From NCBI RefSeq assembly GCF_003797765.1, contig NZ_RKMB01000002.1, forward strand, positions 1 through 64,000: a DNA stretch of 64,000 nt, read 5' to 3'. Shown one piece after another: positions 35,430-45,171 of the stretch. The notes under the pieces were generated by a model, which was given only the letters and a program-made list of their open reading frames with translations, ran no database searches and had not been told where the DNA came from. The stretch comes from Ramlibacter sp. WS9 (GTDB lineage Bacteria > Pseudomonadota > Gammaproteobacteria > Burkholderiales > Burkholderiaceae_C). How positions within the stretch are numbered: position 1 is the first letter of the stretch; the number at the start of each line of letters is the position of its first letter. The position numbers were made by a program, and so were the translations under genes.

Positions 35430-37138
35430 CAATGCTCCATGCCCAGGTAGGCGGCGCGCACCGCGGGACTGGCCTGCACCTCAGCCGGCGTGCCTTCGAT
35501 CAAGCGGGTGCCGAACTCCATCACCACGATGCGGTCGGTGAGGTTCATGACGAAATCCATGTCGTGTTCCACCAGCAGCAGGCTCATGCCCTCGGCCTTG
35601 AGTTGTCGCAGCACCGCCGCCAGCGCCTGCTTCTCCTTGAGCCGCAGGCCGGCAGCCGGTTCATCGAGCAACAGCAGGGACGGGTCGGCGCACAGCGCAC
35701 GCGCGATCTCCATCAGGCGCTGCGGACCCATCGCCAGGTTGCCGGCGCGCTCATGCACGTGGGCGGCCATGCCGATGCGGGCCAGCTGGCGCTCGGCCTC
35801 GCGCAGCACGCGCCGCTCCTCGCCCCGGTCCAGCCGCGCCATGGCGCGCAAGCTGCCGCTGTCGGCCCGCAGGTGCGCACCCAGCGCCACGTTCTCGAGC
35901 ACCGTCATGTCCGCCATCATCTTGACGTGCTGGAAGGTGCGGGCCATGCCGCGCCGCGCCATCTCGCGCGAGGGCAGGCCGCTGACCCGCTCGCCGGCAA
36001 AGCGCACTTCACCGGCGGTGAGCGGCAGCACGCCAGACACCAGGTTGAAGGTGGTGGACTTGCCCGCGCCGTTGGGGCCGATCAGGCCGACAATCTCGCC
36101 GGCGCGCACTTCAAAACTCACGTCGTTGACGGCGACCAGGCCACCGAACTGCTTGCGCACGGCCCGCACTTCCAATAGCGCGCTGCCCGGCGCCGGTTTG
36201 GCGCGCTGGGGCAATGCAGCCGCGCCCTCCCAGTCGCGCTTGCGCCGCCGCTGCGGCAGGCGCCGGGCCAGCTCCGGCCACAGGCCCTGCGGCAGATAGC
36301 GCAGCACGGCCAGCAGCAGCACGCCGAAGACGATCATCTCGTAGTTGCCGCCTTCGCCGAGCAGCTTGGGCAGCACGCCTTGCAGCTGATGCTCGGTCAG
36401 CTTGAAAGCCGCAGCGCCGGCAAACGCACCACCGATGCTGCCCGCGCCGCCGATCACCGCCATGAACAGGTATTCGATGCCCAGCTTGATCCCGAAGGGT
36501 GAAGGGTTGACGGTGCGCTGAAGGTGCGCGAACAGCCAGCCCGACACGGCTGCGAGCACCGCCGCCACCACGAACACCACCATCTTGTAGCGAAAGGTCG
36601 AAACGCCCATGGCCTCGGCCATCGTGACCCCGCCATTGAGCGCGCGGATGGCGCGGCCGGGCCGCGAATCCAGCAGGTTGGCCAGCAGCCAGGCCGCACC
36701 CAATGCCAGCGCCCAGATCAGGCAGAACATGGCGCGGCTGTCCATCAGGCTCATGCCGAACAGCTCCAGCGCGGGGATGCCCAGGATGCCGTCGGACTTG
36801 CCGAGCGTGCTCATGTTCATCATGCTGAAGTTGAGCGCCAGGCACCAGGCGATGGTGGCCAGCGGCAGGTAGTGACCCGACATGCGCAGCGTGAGCAAGC
36901 CCAGCACCACCGCCGCCAGCGCCGTGATGCCCACGCCCAGCAGCAGCGCGAGCCAGGGCGATGCGGCGAGTTGCGTGGTGAGCACGGCGGTGGTGTACGC
37001 GCCGACACCGACGAAGCCGGCCTGGCCGAACGAAGTGAGGCCGGCCACGCCCGTGAGCAACACGAGGCCCATGACCACCAATGCATACAGGCCGATGTAG
37101 TTGAGCTGGGTGAACCAGAATTCGGGGATCAAGATCAT
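35429..37138 (-). CDS. LivM-LivG fusion: permease plus ATPase in one chain
   Basis: A 569-aa fusion. Residues 1-300 are a LivM-type permease ([52 protein letters not shown]); after a basic linker ([12 protein letters not shown]) residues about 325-569 form a LivG-type ATPase: Walker [14 protein letters not shown], Walker [12 protein letters not shown] and H-loop VEHDMDFVM. Its signature reads [15 protein letters not shown], with Pro where Gln is usual. Overlaps livH (ATGA) and livF. Confidence 0.92.
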   Translation of the reverse strand: MILIPEFWFTQLNYIGLYALVVMGLVLLTGVAGLTSFGQAGFVGVGAYTTAVLTTQLAASPWLALLLGVGITALAAVVLGLLTLRMSGHYLPLATIAWCLALNFSMMNMSTLGKSDGILGIPALELFGMSLMDSRAMFCLIWALALGAAWLLANLLDSRPGRAIRALNGGVTMAEAMGVSTFRYKMVVFVVAAVLAAVSGWLFAHLQRTVNPSPFGIKLGIEYLFMAVIGGAGSIGGAFAGAAAFKLTEHQLQGVLPKLLGEGGNYEMIVFGVLLLAVLRYLPQGLWPELARRLPQRRRKRDWEGAAALPQRAKPAPGSALLEVRAVRKQFGGLVAVNDVSFEVRAGEIVGLIGPNGAGKSTTFNLVSGVLPLTAGEVRFAGERVSGLPSREMARRGMARTFQHVKMMADMTVLENVALGAHLRADSGSLRAMARLDRGEERRVLREAERQLARIGMAAHVHERAGNLAMGPQRLMEIARALCADPSLLLLDEPAAGLRLKEKQALAAVLRQLKAEGMSLLLVEHDMDFVMNLTDRIVVMEFGTRLIEGTPAEVQASPAVRAAYLGMEH

Positions 37139-38175
37139 TCCTCAAGCGCCGCCGGGCTGCGCAGCGAACGCCACAACAGCACCGGCAAAATGGCCGCGAA
37201 CACGATCGCCTCTTTCAAGGCGCTGGCCCAGAACGAGCTGAACGACTCCAGCACGCCGACGCCCAACGCGCCGGCCAGGGCCAATGGATAGCTGGACAAG
37301 GCGGCGAATACCGCGGCGACGAAGCCCTTGAGCCCGATCAGGAAGCCACTGTCGTAGAACATGGTGGTGCTCGGGCCCAGCAGCAGACCGGCCAGGGCAC
37401 CGATGAAGGCCGCCATGGTGAAGGCCAGCCGGCCCGCGCCGGGCGTGGAGATGCCCACCAGCCGCGCGCCCAGCCGGTTCACGGCGGCGGCGCGCAGCGC
37501 CTTGCCATGCAGCGCGCGCTCGAAGAACAGCCACAGGGCCGCGATCAGCAGCGGCGTCACCGCCAGCGTGATCAGCATCTGGCCGGTGAAGGTGAGCGGG
37601 CCCACGGAAAAGCTCGCATCCCAGAACGGTGGATTGCGAAATCCCTCCGCGCCGAAGAACACCAGGCCCAGCCCGGTCAGCACATAGTGCACGGCCACCG
37701 AGGCGATCAGCAGCACCAGCACGCTGGCATCGGCCAGCGGCTGGAACGCCAGCCGGTAGATCAGCGGGCCGAGTGAAGAGACAAGAGCGAGTGCCAGCAG
37801 GGCCTGCACCAGCAGCGGTGCCTGTGCGGGGGCGAGCACACACGCGAGCAAGGCCAGACCGAGCGGCCAGGCCAAGGTGCGCAGGGCTTGCAGCGCGAGC
37901 TTTGCGGCTGCACGTTGTCCTGCGCGCCAGGCTCCAACGCCATCCAGGACGGCAGCGATCAGCGCCAGGGCCGCCAGCAGCGCCGCCGTGCCCGGCACGC
38001 GGCCCAGCTGAAGCATGCCCAGCGTGAGCGCTGCATACGCCGCGAACGCACCCAGCGGAATGAAGATCACCCGCGTCACCGCGAACAGCAGCACGGTGGC
38101 CATGGCCAGCAGCGCGTACACCGCGCCGTTGGCCACGCCGTCCTGCAACAGCACCAGGAAGATGGGCACGTCCAT
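37135..38175 (-). CDS. livH: Branched-chain-type ABC permease LivH
   Basis: A 346-aa inner-membrane permease with about nine hydrophobic segments. LLQDGVANGAVYALLAMATV is the LivH N-terminus; NRLGARLVGISTPGAGRLAF is the cytoplasmic coupling loop, and GLKGFVAAVFAALSSYPLAL the conserved C-terminal part. Longer than the E. coli protein (308 aa) because of an extra hydrophobic stretch around residues 60-120. The gene overlaps the fusion gene, and follows the binding-protein gene after 21 nt. Confidence 0.9.
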   Translation of the reverse strand: MDVPIFLVLLQDGVANGAVYALLAMATVLLFAVTRVIFIPLGAFAAYAALTLGMLQLGRVPGTAALLAALALIAAVLDGVGAWRAGQRAAAKLALQALRTLAWPLGLALLACVLAPAQAPLLVQALLALALVSSLGPLIYRLAFQPLADASVLVLLIASVAVHYVLTGLGLVFFGAEGFRNPPFWDASFSVGPLTFTGQMLITLAVTPLLIAALWLFFERALHGKALRAAAVNRLGARLVGISTPGAGRLAFTMAAFIGALAGLLLGPSTTMFYDSGFLIGLKGFVAAVFAALSSYPLALAGALGVGVLESFSSFWASALKEAIVFAAILPVLLWRSLRSPAALEE

Positions 38176-38196
38176 GGCAAGCGCTTTCAGTCCGGC

Positions 38197-39333
38197 TTAC
38201 TTGATCAGCTTGAACTGGCCTTTTTCGACCGTCAGCATGACCACGCCACGGCCGTCGAAGCCGCCATGGTTGTCAGGGGTGTAGTTGAGAACGCCGTGCG
38301 TGACCACCATTTCCTTTTCGCTCTCGATCGCATCGCGCAGCGCGGCGCGGAACTCCGGGGTGCCGGGCTTGGCCTTCTTGAGCGCCAGCGGCACGACACG
38401 TTGCAGCACCAGCAGGGCGTCCTGCGCGTGCGCGCCGAACTGGCTGCGCGACGCGGCGCCGTACTTCTGCTCGTAACGGGTCACGTAGTCGACGCCCGGT
38501 GCCTTCACCGGATTGCCCGCCGCCAGTTGCTCAGCCACCAGCATCGGACCGGCAGGCATCACCGTGCCCTCCATCGCCTTGCCGCCCACGCGCAGCAGCT
38601 CGGGCGACGCGGCGCCGTGGGTCTGGTAGATGCGGCCGGTGTAGCCCTTGTCGCGCAGCGACAGCTGCGGCAGCGCGGCGGGCGTGCCGGCACCGACGAT
38701 CAGCACGGCGTCGGGCTTGGTGGAGAGGATCTTCACGGTTTGCGCCACCACCGAGGTGTCCATGGGTGCATAGCGCTCCTCGGCCACCACCTTGATCCCC
38801 TGCTTGGCCGCCGCCGCGCCGAACAGCCCCTTCCAGGCGTCGCCATAGGATTCGTTGAAGCCGAAGAAGGCCACGGTCTGCACCTTGTCGGCCTTCATCT
38901 TCTGCGCCACGGTCTCGGCCATCAGGCCCATGGGCTGCGGCAGGATGAACGTCCACTGGCCCTTGTCCTTGGGCAGGTCGAACGGCGCCATGCCCAGCTG
39001 CGGCACCTTCTGCTCCAGCGCCACGCCGGCGATGGCGATCACGTTGGGCACGCTGGACGAGCCCAGGATCAGGTCGACCTTGTCCTCGGTCGCGAACTTG
39101 CGCGCGTTCTTCACCGCCGTCGTCGGGTCGGTTGCATCGTCGAGCACGACGAGCTTGATTTTTTCACCGGCGATGCTGTCGGGCCACAGGGCCAGCGAGT
39201 TCTTTTGCGGGATGCCCAGCGAAGACAGCGGGCCGGTCAGCGACAAGCTGACGCCGATGGTGATGTCGGCGCGGGCGGCGGCGGTGGCGGCCAGCAAGGC
39301 GGCCAGGAGGGAAGCGCGAAATGCGGTGTTCAT
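38197..39333 (-). CDS. Periplasmic binding protein of the Liv-type transporter
   Basis: A 378-aa exported type-1 periplasmic binding protein (signal MNTAFRASLLAALLAATAAA, mature ADITIGVSLSLTGPLSSLG). GSSSVPNVIAIAGVALEQKV and NYTPDNHGGFDGRGVVML are typical of LivK-like proteins linked to aromatic compounds. Directly precedes livH (21 nt), so it is the likely receptor of that transporter. A second, different binding protein is encoded earlier in the same operon (41637-42755). Confidence 0.9.
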   Translation of the reverse strand: MNTAFRASLLAALLAATAAARADITIGVSLSLTGPLSSLGIPQKNSLALWPDSIAGEKIKLVVLDDATDPTTAVKNARKFATEDKVDLILGSSSVPNVIAIAGVALEQKVPQLGMAPFDLPKDKGQWTFILPQPMGLMAETVAQKMKADKVQTVAFFGFNESYGDAWKGLFGAAAAKQGIKVVAEERYAPMDTSVVAQTVKILSTKPDAVLIVGAGTPAALPQLSLRDKGYTGRIYQTHGAASPELLRVGGKAMEGTVMPAGPMLVAEQLAAGNPVKAPGVDYVTRYEQKYGAASRSQFGAHAQDALLVLQRVVPLALKKAKPGTPEFRAALRDAIESEKEMVVTHGVLNYTPDNHGGFDGRGVVMLTVEKGQFKLIK

Positions 39334-39364
39334 GATGTTGCCTTGTGGAAAAGAGGAACTGAAA

Positions 39365-40567
39365 TCAGGCTGCTGCCTGGAGCATGCGGTGCGGGTCGAT
39401 GACGAACTTCTTGGGCGCGCCGGCGTCGAATTCGGCGTAGCCCTGCGGCGCTTCGTCGAGCGAGATCACCTGCACGCCGACCGTCTCGGCGATCTTGATG
39501 CGGTCCCACAGGATGGCCTGCATCAGCGCGCGGTTGTATTTCATGACCGGCGTCTGGCCGGTGAAGAAGCTGTGCGATTTGGCCCAGCCCAGGCCCAGGC
39601 GCACGCTCAGGGCGCCGCGCTTGGCCGCGTCGTCCACGCCGCCCGGATCGTCGGTGACGTACAGGCCCGGGATGCCGATCTTGCCGGCCGCGCGGGTCAC
39701 TTCCATCAGCGAGTTCAGCACCGTCGCGGGCGCCTCGTGCTGCGCGCCTTCGTGGCCATGGCCACGCGCTTCGAAGCCCACGGCGTCGACCGCGCAATCG
39801 ACCTCGGGCGTGCCCAGAATCTGCTCGATCTGTTCGGACAACGTCGCGTCCAGCGACAGGTCCACCGTCTGGAAGCCGACCTTGCGCGCGTGCACCAGGC
39901 GCGCCGGATTGACGTCGCCGACGATCACGACGGCGGCGCCCAGCAGCTGGGCCGAGGCCGCGGCGGCCAGGCCCACCGGGCCGGCTCCGGCCACGTACAC
40001 GGTGCTGCCGGGGCCGACACCGGCGGTCACCGCGCCGTGGTATCCGGTGGGCAGGATGTCGGACAGGCAGGTCAGGTCGCGGATCTTCTCCAGCGCCTGC
40101 GCCTTGTCGGGAAACTTCAGCAGGTTGAAGTCGGCATACGGCACCATCACGTACTCGGCCTGGCCGCCGACCCAGCCGCCCATGTCCACATACCCGTACG
40201 CGCCGCCGGCCCGCGCCGGATTGACAGTGAGGCACACCCCCGTGTGCTGCTCCTTGCAAGTACGGCAGCGGCCGCACGCCACGTTGAAGGGCACGGACAC
40301 GAGGTCGCCCGGCTTCAAGGTCTCGACGTCGCGGCCAATCTCCAGCACCTCGCCGGTGATCTCGTGGCCCAGGATGAGGCCCGCCGGTGCGGTGGTGCGA
40401 CCACGCACCATGTGCTGGTCTGAGCCGCAGATGTTCGTGCTGACCACCTTCAGGATCACCCCGTGGTCGATGCGGCGGCCGCGCGGGTCCGTCAGTTCCG
40501 GAAACGGAATCGACTGGACTTCGACCTGGCCTTGTTTGATGTAAGCGACACCTCGATTCGATGGCAT
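39365..40567 (-). CDS. fdhA: Glutathione-independent formaldehyde dehydrogenase
   Basis: A 400-aa zinc, NAD-dependent dehydrogenase of the medium-chain family. Catalytic zinc residues C47 (NICGSD) and H68-E69 (GHE), structural zinc cysteines C98, C101, C104, C112 and the NAD loop YVAGAGPVGLAAAA are present. VRGRTTAPAGLILGHEITGE matches the Pseudomonas enzyme that oxidises formaldehyde (or dismutates aldehydes) without glutathione. Within this operon it could remove formaldehyde from O-demethylation of a methoxy-aromatic. AAGGAG lies 6 nt before the ATG. Confidence 0.92.
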   Translation of the reverse strand: MPSNRGVAYIKQGQVEVQSIPFPELTDPRGRRIDHGVILKVVSTNICGSDQHMVRGRTTAPAGLILGHEITGEVLEIGRDVETLKPGDLVSVPFNVACGRCRTCKEQHTGVCLTVNPARAGGAYGYVDMGGWVGGQAEYVMVPYADFNLLKFPDKAQALEKIRDLTCLSDILPTGYHGAVTAGVGPGSTVYVAGAGPVGLAAAASAQLLGAAVVIVGDVNPARLVHARKVGFQTVDLSLDATLSEQIEQILGTPEVDCAVDAVGFEARGHGHEGAQHEAPATVLNSLMEVTRAAGKIGIPGLYVTDDPGGVDDAAKRGALSVRLGLGWAKSHSFFTGQTPVMKYNRALMQAILWDRIKIAETVGVQVISLDEAPQGYAEFDAGAPKKFVIDPHRMLQAAA

Positions 40568-40611
40568 GACAGTCTCCTTCAGTGGTTGTTGTGGCGGTGC
40601 GCCTGCGGGTG

Positions 40612-41595
40612 TCAGGCCGTTGCGCGCGACAGTTGCACGCGCAGCCACGCCGCCAGGTCGACCATGATCTGATTGCCCACCGGCGACACCGCGGTGAAGT
40701 GGATGCAGGCGTGGATGGCGCCCGGGTAGTGGCGATGCTCGGTAGCCACACCGGCCTGCGCGATGCGCTGGGCCAGGGCATGGCCTTCGTCGCGCAGCGG
40801 GTCATGGCCCATGGTGGCGACCCAGGTCGGGGGCAGCGACGCGAGCGAAGTCGAGTGCAGCAGGGCGAAGTCGGGATGCCGCGCCAGCTCGCTGCGGCCG
40901 CCCAGGTAGGCGTCGATGAACCACTTCATGACGCCTGTGGTGAGGAACTTGCCTTCGCCGTTTTCGGCCATCGAGGGGCTGGGCTCGCTGAAGTGCTGCG
41001 CCACCGGGTAGATGAGGCCCACCGCGCAAACCGGGATGCTTTCGCGAACGCGCAGCGCCGCAGTGGCGCAGAGCTGCGCGCCCGCGCTGTCACCGGCCAC
41101 CGCGATGCGCGACGGGTCGGCACCGAGTTCACGCGCATGCGCAGCCACCCAGCGCAGGGCGCGGGTCACGTCATCGATGGCCGCCGGGAATGGGTGCTCG
41201 GGCGCCAGCCGGTAGTCCACGGCCACCACCACTGCCGCCACTTCATGGCACAGCGTGCGGCACACCTTGTCGTGCGTTTCGAGATCGCCGATCACGTAGC
41301 CGCCGCCGTGCACGTACAGCAACAGGGGGAGTTCGCCTTGCGCCACGCCGGGCCGGTAGACGCGCAAGGGCAGCGGCCCGGCCGGCCCGTCGATGGTGCG
41401 GTCGCTCGCGGACACGATGCCCGGCGCCGGCAGGCCTAGGCCTGCAGCCAGGTCGCGGTAGATCTGGCGCGCCACCGGCGGCGGCAGCGTCTCCAGCGGC
41501 GGGTTGCCTTGAGCGGCGGCCTGCGCCAGAAAGCCGGCCAGCGCCGGGTCGAGGGGGGCCGTTTCGAGAACGGCGGGGATGGAGGTTGTGGTCAT
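40612..41595 (-). CDS. Alpha/beta-hydrolase, HSL-type esterase
   Basis: A 327-aa carboxylesterase of the hormone-sensitive lipase family. Oxyanion-hole HGGG at residues 96-99 and nucleophile motif GDSAG at 168-172 (S170), with an acid in MGHDPLRDEG and the His in PGAIHACIHF. No signal peptide, so cytoplasmic. Next to alcohol and aldehyde dehydrogenases it may release an alcohol from an ester, as AreA does in the Acinetobacter are system; that parallel is inference. Confidence 0.88.
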   Translation of the reverse strand: MTTTSIPAVLETAPLDPALAGFLAQAAAQGNPPLETLPPPVARQIYRDLAAGLGLPAPGIVSASDRTIDGPAGPLPLRVYRPGVAQGELPLLLYVHGGGYVIGDLETHDKVCRTLCHEVAAVVVAVDYRLAPEHPFPAAIDDVTRALRWVAAHARELGADPSRIAVAGDSAGAQLCATAALRVRESIPVCAVGLIYPVAQHFSEPSPSMAENGEGKFLTTGVMKWFIDAYLGGRSELARHPDFALLHSTSLASLPPTWVATMGHDPLRDEGHALAQRIAQAGVATEHRHYPGAIHACIHFTAVSPVGNQIMVDLAAWLRVQLSRATA

Positions 41596-41636
41596 TGCGG
41601 TCCTTCAGTGGTTCGTCAGTTGCAGTGGGGGGTGGG

Positions 41637-42755
41637 TCATCGAAGCAACCGGCCGTCGCGGGCGCGCATGCCGATCTCGACCAGATCCGAGCCGTGGTGC
41701 CGACCGCGGCCGAACGTGAGCCGGAAGCCGCCCAGGTCCAAGCTGCCCAAGCCTTCGATCGCTTCGGCGAGCCGCGAACCATCGGGTCGTGCGCCGGCGC
41801 GGCGCAATGCTTCGGCGCACAGGCGCAGGTTCAGGTAGGCCTCCAGGCCCTCGAAGGTCAGCGCTTCGGGCCCGATGAATTCGTCGGCGTCGCGCTGCAG
41901 GTCGCGCACGATGGGCAGGCGCGTCAGTTCCGGATTCGGGACGATGCTGGTGTAGCCGATCAGCCGGTCGCGGAACAGGCGAGTCAGCTGCGTGAGCCCC
42001 GCGGAGGACAGCGTAGCGATGGTGGAAGGCACACGCGCCTGCGCCGAAGCCGGCAGGCGGGCCAGCGCATCCAGTCCCTCATGCCCCAGGTTCAGCACCA
42101 GCGCTTGCGGTGCGGCCGGCCCGATGCGCAGAAATGCCGCTTCCATAGCCTCGACTCGCGCTTCGACCTCAATACGCGTCGTGTGCAGGCCGGCAAGCTG
42201 CAAGGCCGCCGCCAGTGCTGCGCTGCGCGCCGGCTCGGCATCGTCGGTCAGCAAGACCGTGCGCGAGATTCCGATGGCGAGCAGTTGGCGTGCCAATGCG
42301 CCCGCCTCGTGAGCATCGTCGGGCCGCAGTGTGAACACGTGCTGGCGGTCGGCCGACCGCAGGGCCTGCGCGCCGGACATCGGCCCGACCAGCGGCACCC
42401 GCAACTCCCGCGTCGCCTCGCTTGCCGCGAGGCACGCCCGCTCACCCAGGCAATTGACGATGGCCACTGCGCGGTTCTGCCGCACCAGCGTCGCCAGGTT
42501 CGCGGAATGCCGCTTGGGATCGCCACCGTCATCGAGTGTCACCAGTTCCAGCGGGCGGCCCAGGACGCCGCCGGATGCGTTGACGCGCTCGACATAGGCC
42601 TTAGCGCCGGCGATCACCCGGTTGGCCGCGGGAAATCCCGCGCCGGTCAGCGGAAGCGATTGGCCGATGACGATGGGATCAGGCGCGGCCTGTGCCACAG
42701 CGGCACCGACCCCGAGCACAAGTGCCGCCAGCCGCGTAGTCCACATGGGCTTCAT
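41637..42755 (-). CDS. Second Liv-type periplasmic binding protein
   Basis: A 372-aa type-1 periplasmic binding protein. ATG 42755 starts MKPMW with signal RLAALVLGVGAAVAQA; an alternative ATG is at 42746. VIGQSLPLTGAGFPAANRVI and the GVLGRPLELVTLDDGGDPKR segment are typical. It is only distantly similar to the binding protein at 38197 and lies just 1 nt after the RND transporter gene, so it belongs to the operon. May give the transporter a second substrate or act as sensor or RND partner. Confidence 0.87.
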   Translation of the reverse strand: MKPMWTTRLAALVLGVGAAVAQAAPDPIVIGQSLPLTGAGFPAANRVIAGAKAYVERVNASGGVLGRPLELVTLDDGGDPKRHSANLATLVRQNRAVAIVNCLGERACLAASEATRELRVPLVGPMSGAQALRSADRQHVFTLRPDDAHEAGALARQLLAIGISRTVLLTDDAEPARSAALAAALQLAGLHTTRIEVEARVEAMEAAFLRIGPAAPQALVLNLGHEGLDALARLPASAQARVPSTIATLSSAGLTQLTRLFRDRLIGYTSIVPNPELTRLPIVRDLQRDADEFIGPEALTFEGLEAYLNLRLCAEALRRAGARPDGSRLAEAIEGLGSLDLGGFRLTFGRGRHHGSDLVEIGMRARDGRLLR

Positions 42756-42756
42756 C

Positions 42757-45168
42757 TCAGGCCAAGGCAGCTGCTGGCACGGCCTGGTCCGACTGAACCG
42801 TCGGCCGCAGCAGGAAGTAGCCCAGCGCGGGCAGCAGCACCAGCGCGCCCACCATGTTCCAGACGAACATGAAGGCCAGCAGGATGCCCATGTCGGCCTG
42901 GAACTTGATGGGCGAGAAAGCCCAGGTGCCCACGGCCAGCGCCAGCGTGATGCCGGTGAGCATGACCACGCGGCCCGTGAACTGCAGCGCATGCGCGTAG
43001 GCCTCGGACAAGCTCGCGCCTTCGCGCATGCGGGCGAGCGTGACGCTCAGCACGTACAGCGCGTAGTCCACGCCGATGCCCACGCCCAGCGCGATCACCG
43101 GCAGCGTGGCGACTTTCACGCCCATGCCCAGGCCCACCATGAGCGCCTCGCACAGGATCGACGTGAGCACGAGCGGCAACACGGCTACCACCACCGCGCG
43201 CCAGGATCGGAACGTGACCCAGCACAGCAACACCACGGCCGCATACACCCACAGCAGCATCTCGCGCATCGCCTTGCCCACCACGATGTTGGTGGCCGCG
43301 TCTATACCGGCGCTGCCGGCTGCGAGCTTGAACGTGACCTCGGGCGTGTTGTGGACGGCGGCAAAGCTTTCCACTTCTGACACCACGCGTGCCAGCGTGT
43401 CCGCCTTGTGGTCCTTGAGGTAGACGTACAGAGCCAGGAAGGAGCAGTTCTGGTTGAACAGCTCGCGCGGCGCCCGCGTCTGCACGCCGCCCAGCGCGCC
43501 TTCGTTGGGCAGCAGCTCGAACCACTTGAGGTTGCCCTCGTTGTAGCCCACCATCGCGAGTTTCGACAGCGCGGCCATGGAGTTGGTGGATTCGACGCCG
43601 GGCAATTGCTCCAGCCGCCAGGCCAACGCGTCCACCTTCGACAGCGTTTCGTAGCGCGTGCACTGGTCCGCCGGCGTGGTGGCCATCACCGTGAGGATGT
43701 CGGCGCTGGCGGCGTAGTTGGCGATGAGGAAGGCGTTGTCGCGGTTGTAGCGCGAGTCGGGCCGCAGCTCGGGCGCGCCCGCATCCAGGTCGCCGATAGC
43801 CAGGTGCAGGCTGACCGCGAAGCCCGCCGCGGCCAGCAGCGCACCGCCGGCCACGGCGATCATGGCGCCGCGCTTGCCGGTGAAGCGGTCCAGCAGCGCC
43901 CACAGCCAGGGCCGCGGTGCGTCTTGCGCCGACTCCAGCCGCAGGCTGCGCTCCGCCGCCTTCGGGCTCACGCCCACATACGACAGCAGCACCGGCAGCA
44001 GCACGAGGTTGGTGAAGATCAGCGCGGCCACGCCGATGCTGGCGATCAGCGCCAGGTCCTGGATGACCTTGATCTGGATGATGAACAGCACCGCGAAGCC
44101 CACCGCGTCACACAGCAGCGCGGTGAGGCCGGCCACGAACAAACGCCGGAAGGTGTAGCGCGCGGCCACCACGCGGTGTGTGCCGCGGCCGATGTCCTGC
44201 ATGATGCCGTTCATCTTCTGCGCGCCGTGGCTCATGCCGATGGCGAACACCAGGAAGGGCACCAGCACCGAGTAGGGATCGAGCTCGAAGCCCAGCAGCG
44301 CCAGCAGCCCGAACTGCCACACCACCGCGACCAGCGAGCACGCCACCACCAGCGCCGTGCTGCGCTTGCAGCGCGTGTAGCCGTACAGCACCACCGTCGT
44401 GATGGCGAGCGCCAGCAGGAAGAACAGCAGCACCTGGTGCAGGCCTTCGATGAGGTCGCCCACCACCTTGGCGAAGCCGGTCACGCGGACTTGAACCGCC
44501 TCGCTGTCGTGCCGCGCGCGTAGCGCCTCGATCTGGCGCGACAGGTCGCCGTAGTCCAGCGCCTGTCCGGTCTTGGGGTTGCGGTCCAATAAAGGGACGA
44601 ACACGATGCTGGACTTGAAGTCCGCCGCGACCAGCTGGCCGATCTCGCCGGAGCGCTCGACGTTGGCGCGCAGCTCGGCCAGGCTGGCCGGCGAGCCGTC
44701 GTAGGCATTGGGGATCACCGGGCCACCGTCGAGGCCTTCCTCGGTCACCGCCACCCAGCGGGTGTTGGAAGTCCACAGCGACTTCATGAACGGCCGGTCC
44801 ACGCCGGGCAACAGGAAGATCTCGTCGTTGATCTTCTGCAGCGCGTCGAGGTAGGCCTTGTCGAAGATCGTGCCCTGCTGCGCCTGCACCACCAGGCGCA
44901 TCGCGTTGGCCTGCCCGCCCAGGTCGCTCTTGTGCGCCAGGTAGTTGGCGATGTACGGGTGGCCGGTGGGGATGGTCTTTTCGAAACTGGCGTTCAGCCG
45001 CAGCCGCGTCGCCTGCCAGCCCAGCACCAGCGTGAGCAGCAGGCACACGGCCATGACCCAGCGCCGGTGGTTGAAAAAGGCGCGCTCGACGGCCGAGCCG
45101 GAACGCGCGTCGAAGTCTTCCAGCCGCGCGACGACGGGCTGGGTATCGGAGGGAGATGCAGTGTTCAT
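42757..45168 (-). CDS. RND/MMPL-family transporter
   Basis: An 803-aa inner-membrane protein with the RND plan: TM1 at about 40-58 (WVMAVCLLLTLVLGWQATRL), a first periplasmic domain, five or six helices from about 240, TM near 430, a second periplasmic loop and six C-terminal helices. LVPFLVFAIGMSHGAQKMNG and LPVIALGVGIGVDYALYVLS are family motifs carrying the proton-relay region. At 800 aa and with its DUF1302/DUF1329/YCF48 neighbours it belongs to the group often seen near sterol or terpene catabolism, not to AcrB-like drug pumps. No membrane-fusion partner is encoded. Confidence 0.88.
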   Translation of the reverse strand: MNTASPSDTQPVVARLEDFDARSGSAVERAFFNHRRWVMAVCLLLTLVLGWQATRLRLNASFEKTIPTGHPYIANYLAHKSDLGGQANAMRLVVQAQQGTIFDKAYLDALQKINDEIFLLPGVDRPFMKSLWTSNTRWVAVTEEGLDGGPVIPNAYDGSPASLAELRANVERSGEIGQLVAADFKSSIVFVPLLDRNPKTGQALDYGDLSRQIEALRARHDSEAVQVRVTGFAKVVGDLIEGLHQVLLFFLLALAITTVVLYGYTRCKRSTALVVACSLVAVVWQFGLLALLGFELDPYSVLVPFLVFAIGMSHGAQKMNGIMQDIGRGTHRVVAARYTFRRLFVAGLTALLCDAVGFAVLFIIQIKVIQDLALIASIGVAALIFTNLVLLPVLLSYVGVSPKAAERSLRLESAQDAPRPWLWALLDRFTGKRGAMIAVAGGALLAAAGFAVSLHLAIGDLDAGAPELRPDSRYNRDNAFLIANYAASADILTVMATTPADQCTRYETLSKVDALAWRLEQLPGVESTNSMAALSKLAMVGYNEGNLKWFELLPNEGALGGVQTRAPRELFNQNCSFLALYVYLKDHKADTLARVVSEVESFAAVHNTPEVTFKLAAGSAGIDAATNIVVGKAMREMLLWVYAAVVLLCWVTFRSWRAVVVAVLPLVLTSILCEALMVGLGMGVKVATLPVIALGVGIGVDYALYVLSVTLARMREGASLSEAYAHALQFTGRVVMLTGITLALAVGTWAFSPIKFQADMGILLAFMFVWNMVGALVLLPALGYFLLRPTVQSDQAVPAAALA

Positions 45169-45171
45169 GTG

